A DNA stretch of 34,072 bases. Origin: Oscillospiraceae bacterium (GTDB taxonomy: Bacteria > Bacillota > Clostridia > Oscillospirales > Acutalibacteraceae). The notes below the pieces were generated by a model. That model was not told where the DNA came from and ran no database searches. It worked only from the letters and a program-made list of their open reading frames with translations. Position 1 is the stretch's first letter; each line of letters opens with the position of its first letter. Location: NCBI GenBank assembly GCA_028697255.1, contig JAQVFM010000018.1:1-34072 (forward strand), read 5' to 3'. The position numbers were made by a program, and so were the translations under genes. This document shows positions 32,459 through 34,072 of the stretch, piece by piece.

Positions 32459-34072
32459 ATGCGCACTTTCCGTAAGTTTTTTAAACGCATGAAGCGGCTT
32501 CTTGTGCCAACCGGTCGTATGCTATACAGGGCAGTGTATTGGCTGATTTTAAGTCGTGTTATTAAGCTGTCTGTCGGTGTAGCTGCGGAAACAAAGCGTT
32601 TTGCCTGTGGATTTCCGTTGGCTGTGCGGCGAACAAAGGAGGAGTTTGCACACGGCTTCTTGGCAGGTGTTCGTTTTTTAGGTTTTCTTCCCTTATTAGC
32701 CGTACGCCGCCACTGTCGCGCCATTGTCACAATGCTTAATATTATGGCGCCCGCCGCCGCCGTGTTCGCACTTATATTTACAATACAATTTTGGAGCGGC
32801 ATGACGTTTGCACTTGCTGTTGAATATGATGGACATAAACTCGGCTATATATCAGAGGAGGCGGTGTATGACGACGCCGCCAATATGGCTACAAGCCGCG
32901 TTATTAACGCCGATAACTCGTTCGAGGTGCAGCGTGTACCCAAATTGACAATTGCTGTTGTCTCAAAATCGGACATTCTGGACGAGGGCGCGGTGTGCGA
33001 TAGGATTCTTGAATCATCGGGCGACTCTATTACTGAGGGTTCCGGACTTTATGTTAATGGTTGCTTTGAAGGCGCAGCTCAATCACGAAGTCAGCTTGAA
33101 GCTATGCTTGATTCGCTGTTAGACAAGCACCGCACTAAAAGCGCCAACGAACGCGTTGAGTTCGTGCAGGATGTCGAGGTTGTTGATGGTCTTTATCCGA
33201 TATCCTCGATTACATCTGTCGATTCTCTTCGTGAACGCCTTACCGAGCTTACGGTGGTTGATAAATACTATAAAATAGTCAAGGGCGATTCGCCGCTTTT
33301 GATTGCCGCTAAAACCGATATGTCACTTGAACAGCTCAGAGCGTTAAACCCCAATTTCGACAAGCGTATATTTCCGGATGTGGATGTGCTTATTCAAAAA
33401 GCACAACCTTATCTTCAGGTAAAGGTTGTCCGAACGGTTGAATATACTGAAACTGTGGACTATCAACTTAAAACAATCCAAGATAGCAGTAAGTATGTAG
33501 GTTACTCTGTAGTCAGAACAAACGGTGTAGAGGGCAAACAACAAGTCAAGGCTGAAATCACTTTGCTTGACGGAGTTGAACAATCTCGCAAAATACTCGA
33601 AACCAAGGTCATTAAAAAACCTATTGACAAGGTTGTTGTAAAAGGTTCTAAAAAGTTCAATCCCAGTGCCGGTGACGGCATTGCAACCGGCAGATTTAGA
33701 TGGCCTCTCCCCTCCTGCCGAATGATATCATCTCGATATGGTTATCGCTGGGGCAGATTCCATCACGGTATTGATATTTCAGGCAACGGCGTATACGGTA
33801 AACCGGTTATCGCTTCCGACGGAGGCAGAGTCGTTGAAACAAATATCGGTTATGGCGGTGGGTTTGGAAATTATGTCATTATCGACCATGGCGGTGGATA
33901 CCGCACCGTATATGCGCATCTCAGCTCAGTCCTTGTGAGAACCGGACAAAATGTAAGCCAGGGACAACAAATCGGCCGCGCCGGCAACACGGGCAATAGC
34001 TATGGAGCACATCTACATTTTGAAATACGCATAAATGGACGATCTGTTAATCCCGTGTCGTATTTAAAATAA
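32459..34072 (+). CDS. Membrane-anchored LysM / G5 / M23 (LytM-type) peptidase
   Basis: ATG at 32459 preferred over the track's 32258. TM segment AAAVFALIFTIQFWSGMTFALA; LysM YKIVKGDSPLLIAAKTDMSLEQLRALNP; G5 KVVRTVEYTETVDY...VKAEITLLDGVEQSRKILETKVIKKP; M23 SSRYGYRWGRFHHGIDISG...GNYVIIDHGGGYRTVYAHLS...GAHLHFEIRINGRSVNP. Confidence 0.93.
   Translation: MRTFRKFFKRMKRLLVPTGRMLYRAVYWLILSRVIKLSVGVAAETKRFACGFPLAVRRTKEEFAHGFLAGVRFLGFLPLLAVRRHCRAIVTMLNIMAPAAAVFALIFTIQFWSGMTFALAVEYDGHKLGYISEEAVYDDAANMATSRVINADNSFEVQRVPKLTIAVVSKSDILDEGAVCDRILESSGDSITEGSGLYVNGCFEGAAQSRSQLEAMLDSLLDKHRTKSANERVEFVQDVEVVDGLYPISSITSVDSLRERLTELTVVDKYYKIVKGDSPLLIAAKTDMSLEQLRALNPNFDKRIFPDVDVLIQKAQPYLQVKVVRTVEYTETVDYQLKTIQDSSKYVGYSVVRTNGVEGKQQVKAEITLLDGVEQSRKILETKVIKKPIDKVVVKGSKKFNPSAGDGIATGRFRWPLPSCRMISSRYGYRWGRFHHGIDISGNGVYGKPVIASDGGRVVETNIGYGGGFGNYVIIDHGGGYRTVYAHLSSVLVRTGQNVSQGQQIGRAGNTGNSYGAHLHFEIRINGRSVNPVSYLK

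Noticed and set aside
1-34072. CRISPR arrays, tRNA/rRNA genes, prophage, IS transposases, toxin-antitoxin or defence systems
   Set aside because: None seen on either strand; all long ORFs are accounted for by flagellar or housekeeping families.

Overview
The window is dominated by a minus-strand flagellar locus of a low-GC Firmicute (Clostridia-like). An early operon runs flgB-flgC-fliE-fliF-fliG-fliH-fliI-fliJ-fliK-flgD-flgE-flbD-motA-motB-fliM-fliN-fliO-fliP-fliQ-fliR-flhB-flhA-fliA-(flgF)-(flgG). A late operon follows: flgM-flgN-flgK-flgL-DUF6470-fliW-csrA, then a 5' fragment of flagellin. On the plus strand are rpsO, pnp, ilvE, a zinc-dependent phospholipase C-like gene, luxS and a LysM/G5/M23 peptidase gene. 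The best regulatory signals are: (1) a c-di-GMP-I (GEMM-I) riboswitch followed by an intrinsic terminator in the flgB leader, with an 8-bp antiterminator pairing that predicts an OFF switch; (2) two sigma-D promoters, TAAA-N15-TCCGATAT before flgM and TAAA-N15-GCCGATAT before flagellin, the latter overlapping the end of csrA; (3) a perfect match to the WalR direct repeat near a good sigma-A promoter upstream of the M23 hydrolase. Unusual protein features are: FliM without the N-terminal CheY-binding EIDALL-type peptide, a short FliN without a CheC-like domain, no cheY/fliL/flhF/flhG at their usual positions, an NPQH instead of NPTH autocleavage motif in FlhB, and an approximately 100-aa internal repeat in the hook protein FlgE. 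I found no wholly new multi-gene system. The most novel aspect is the combination of a riboswitch-controlled flagellum with a switch complex that looks uncoupled from CheY. All calls come from reading the sequence and the supplied ORF track; no searches were run.
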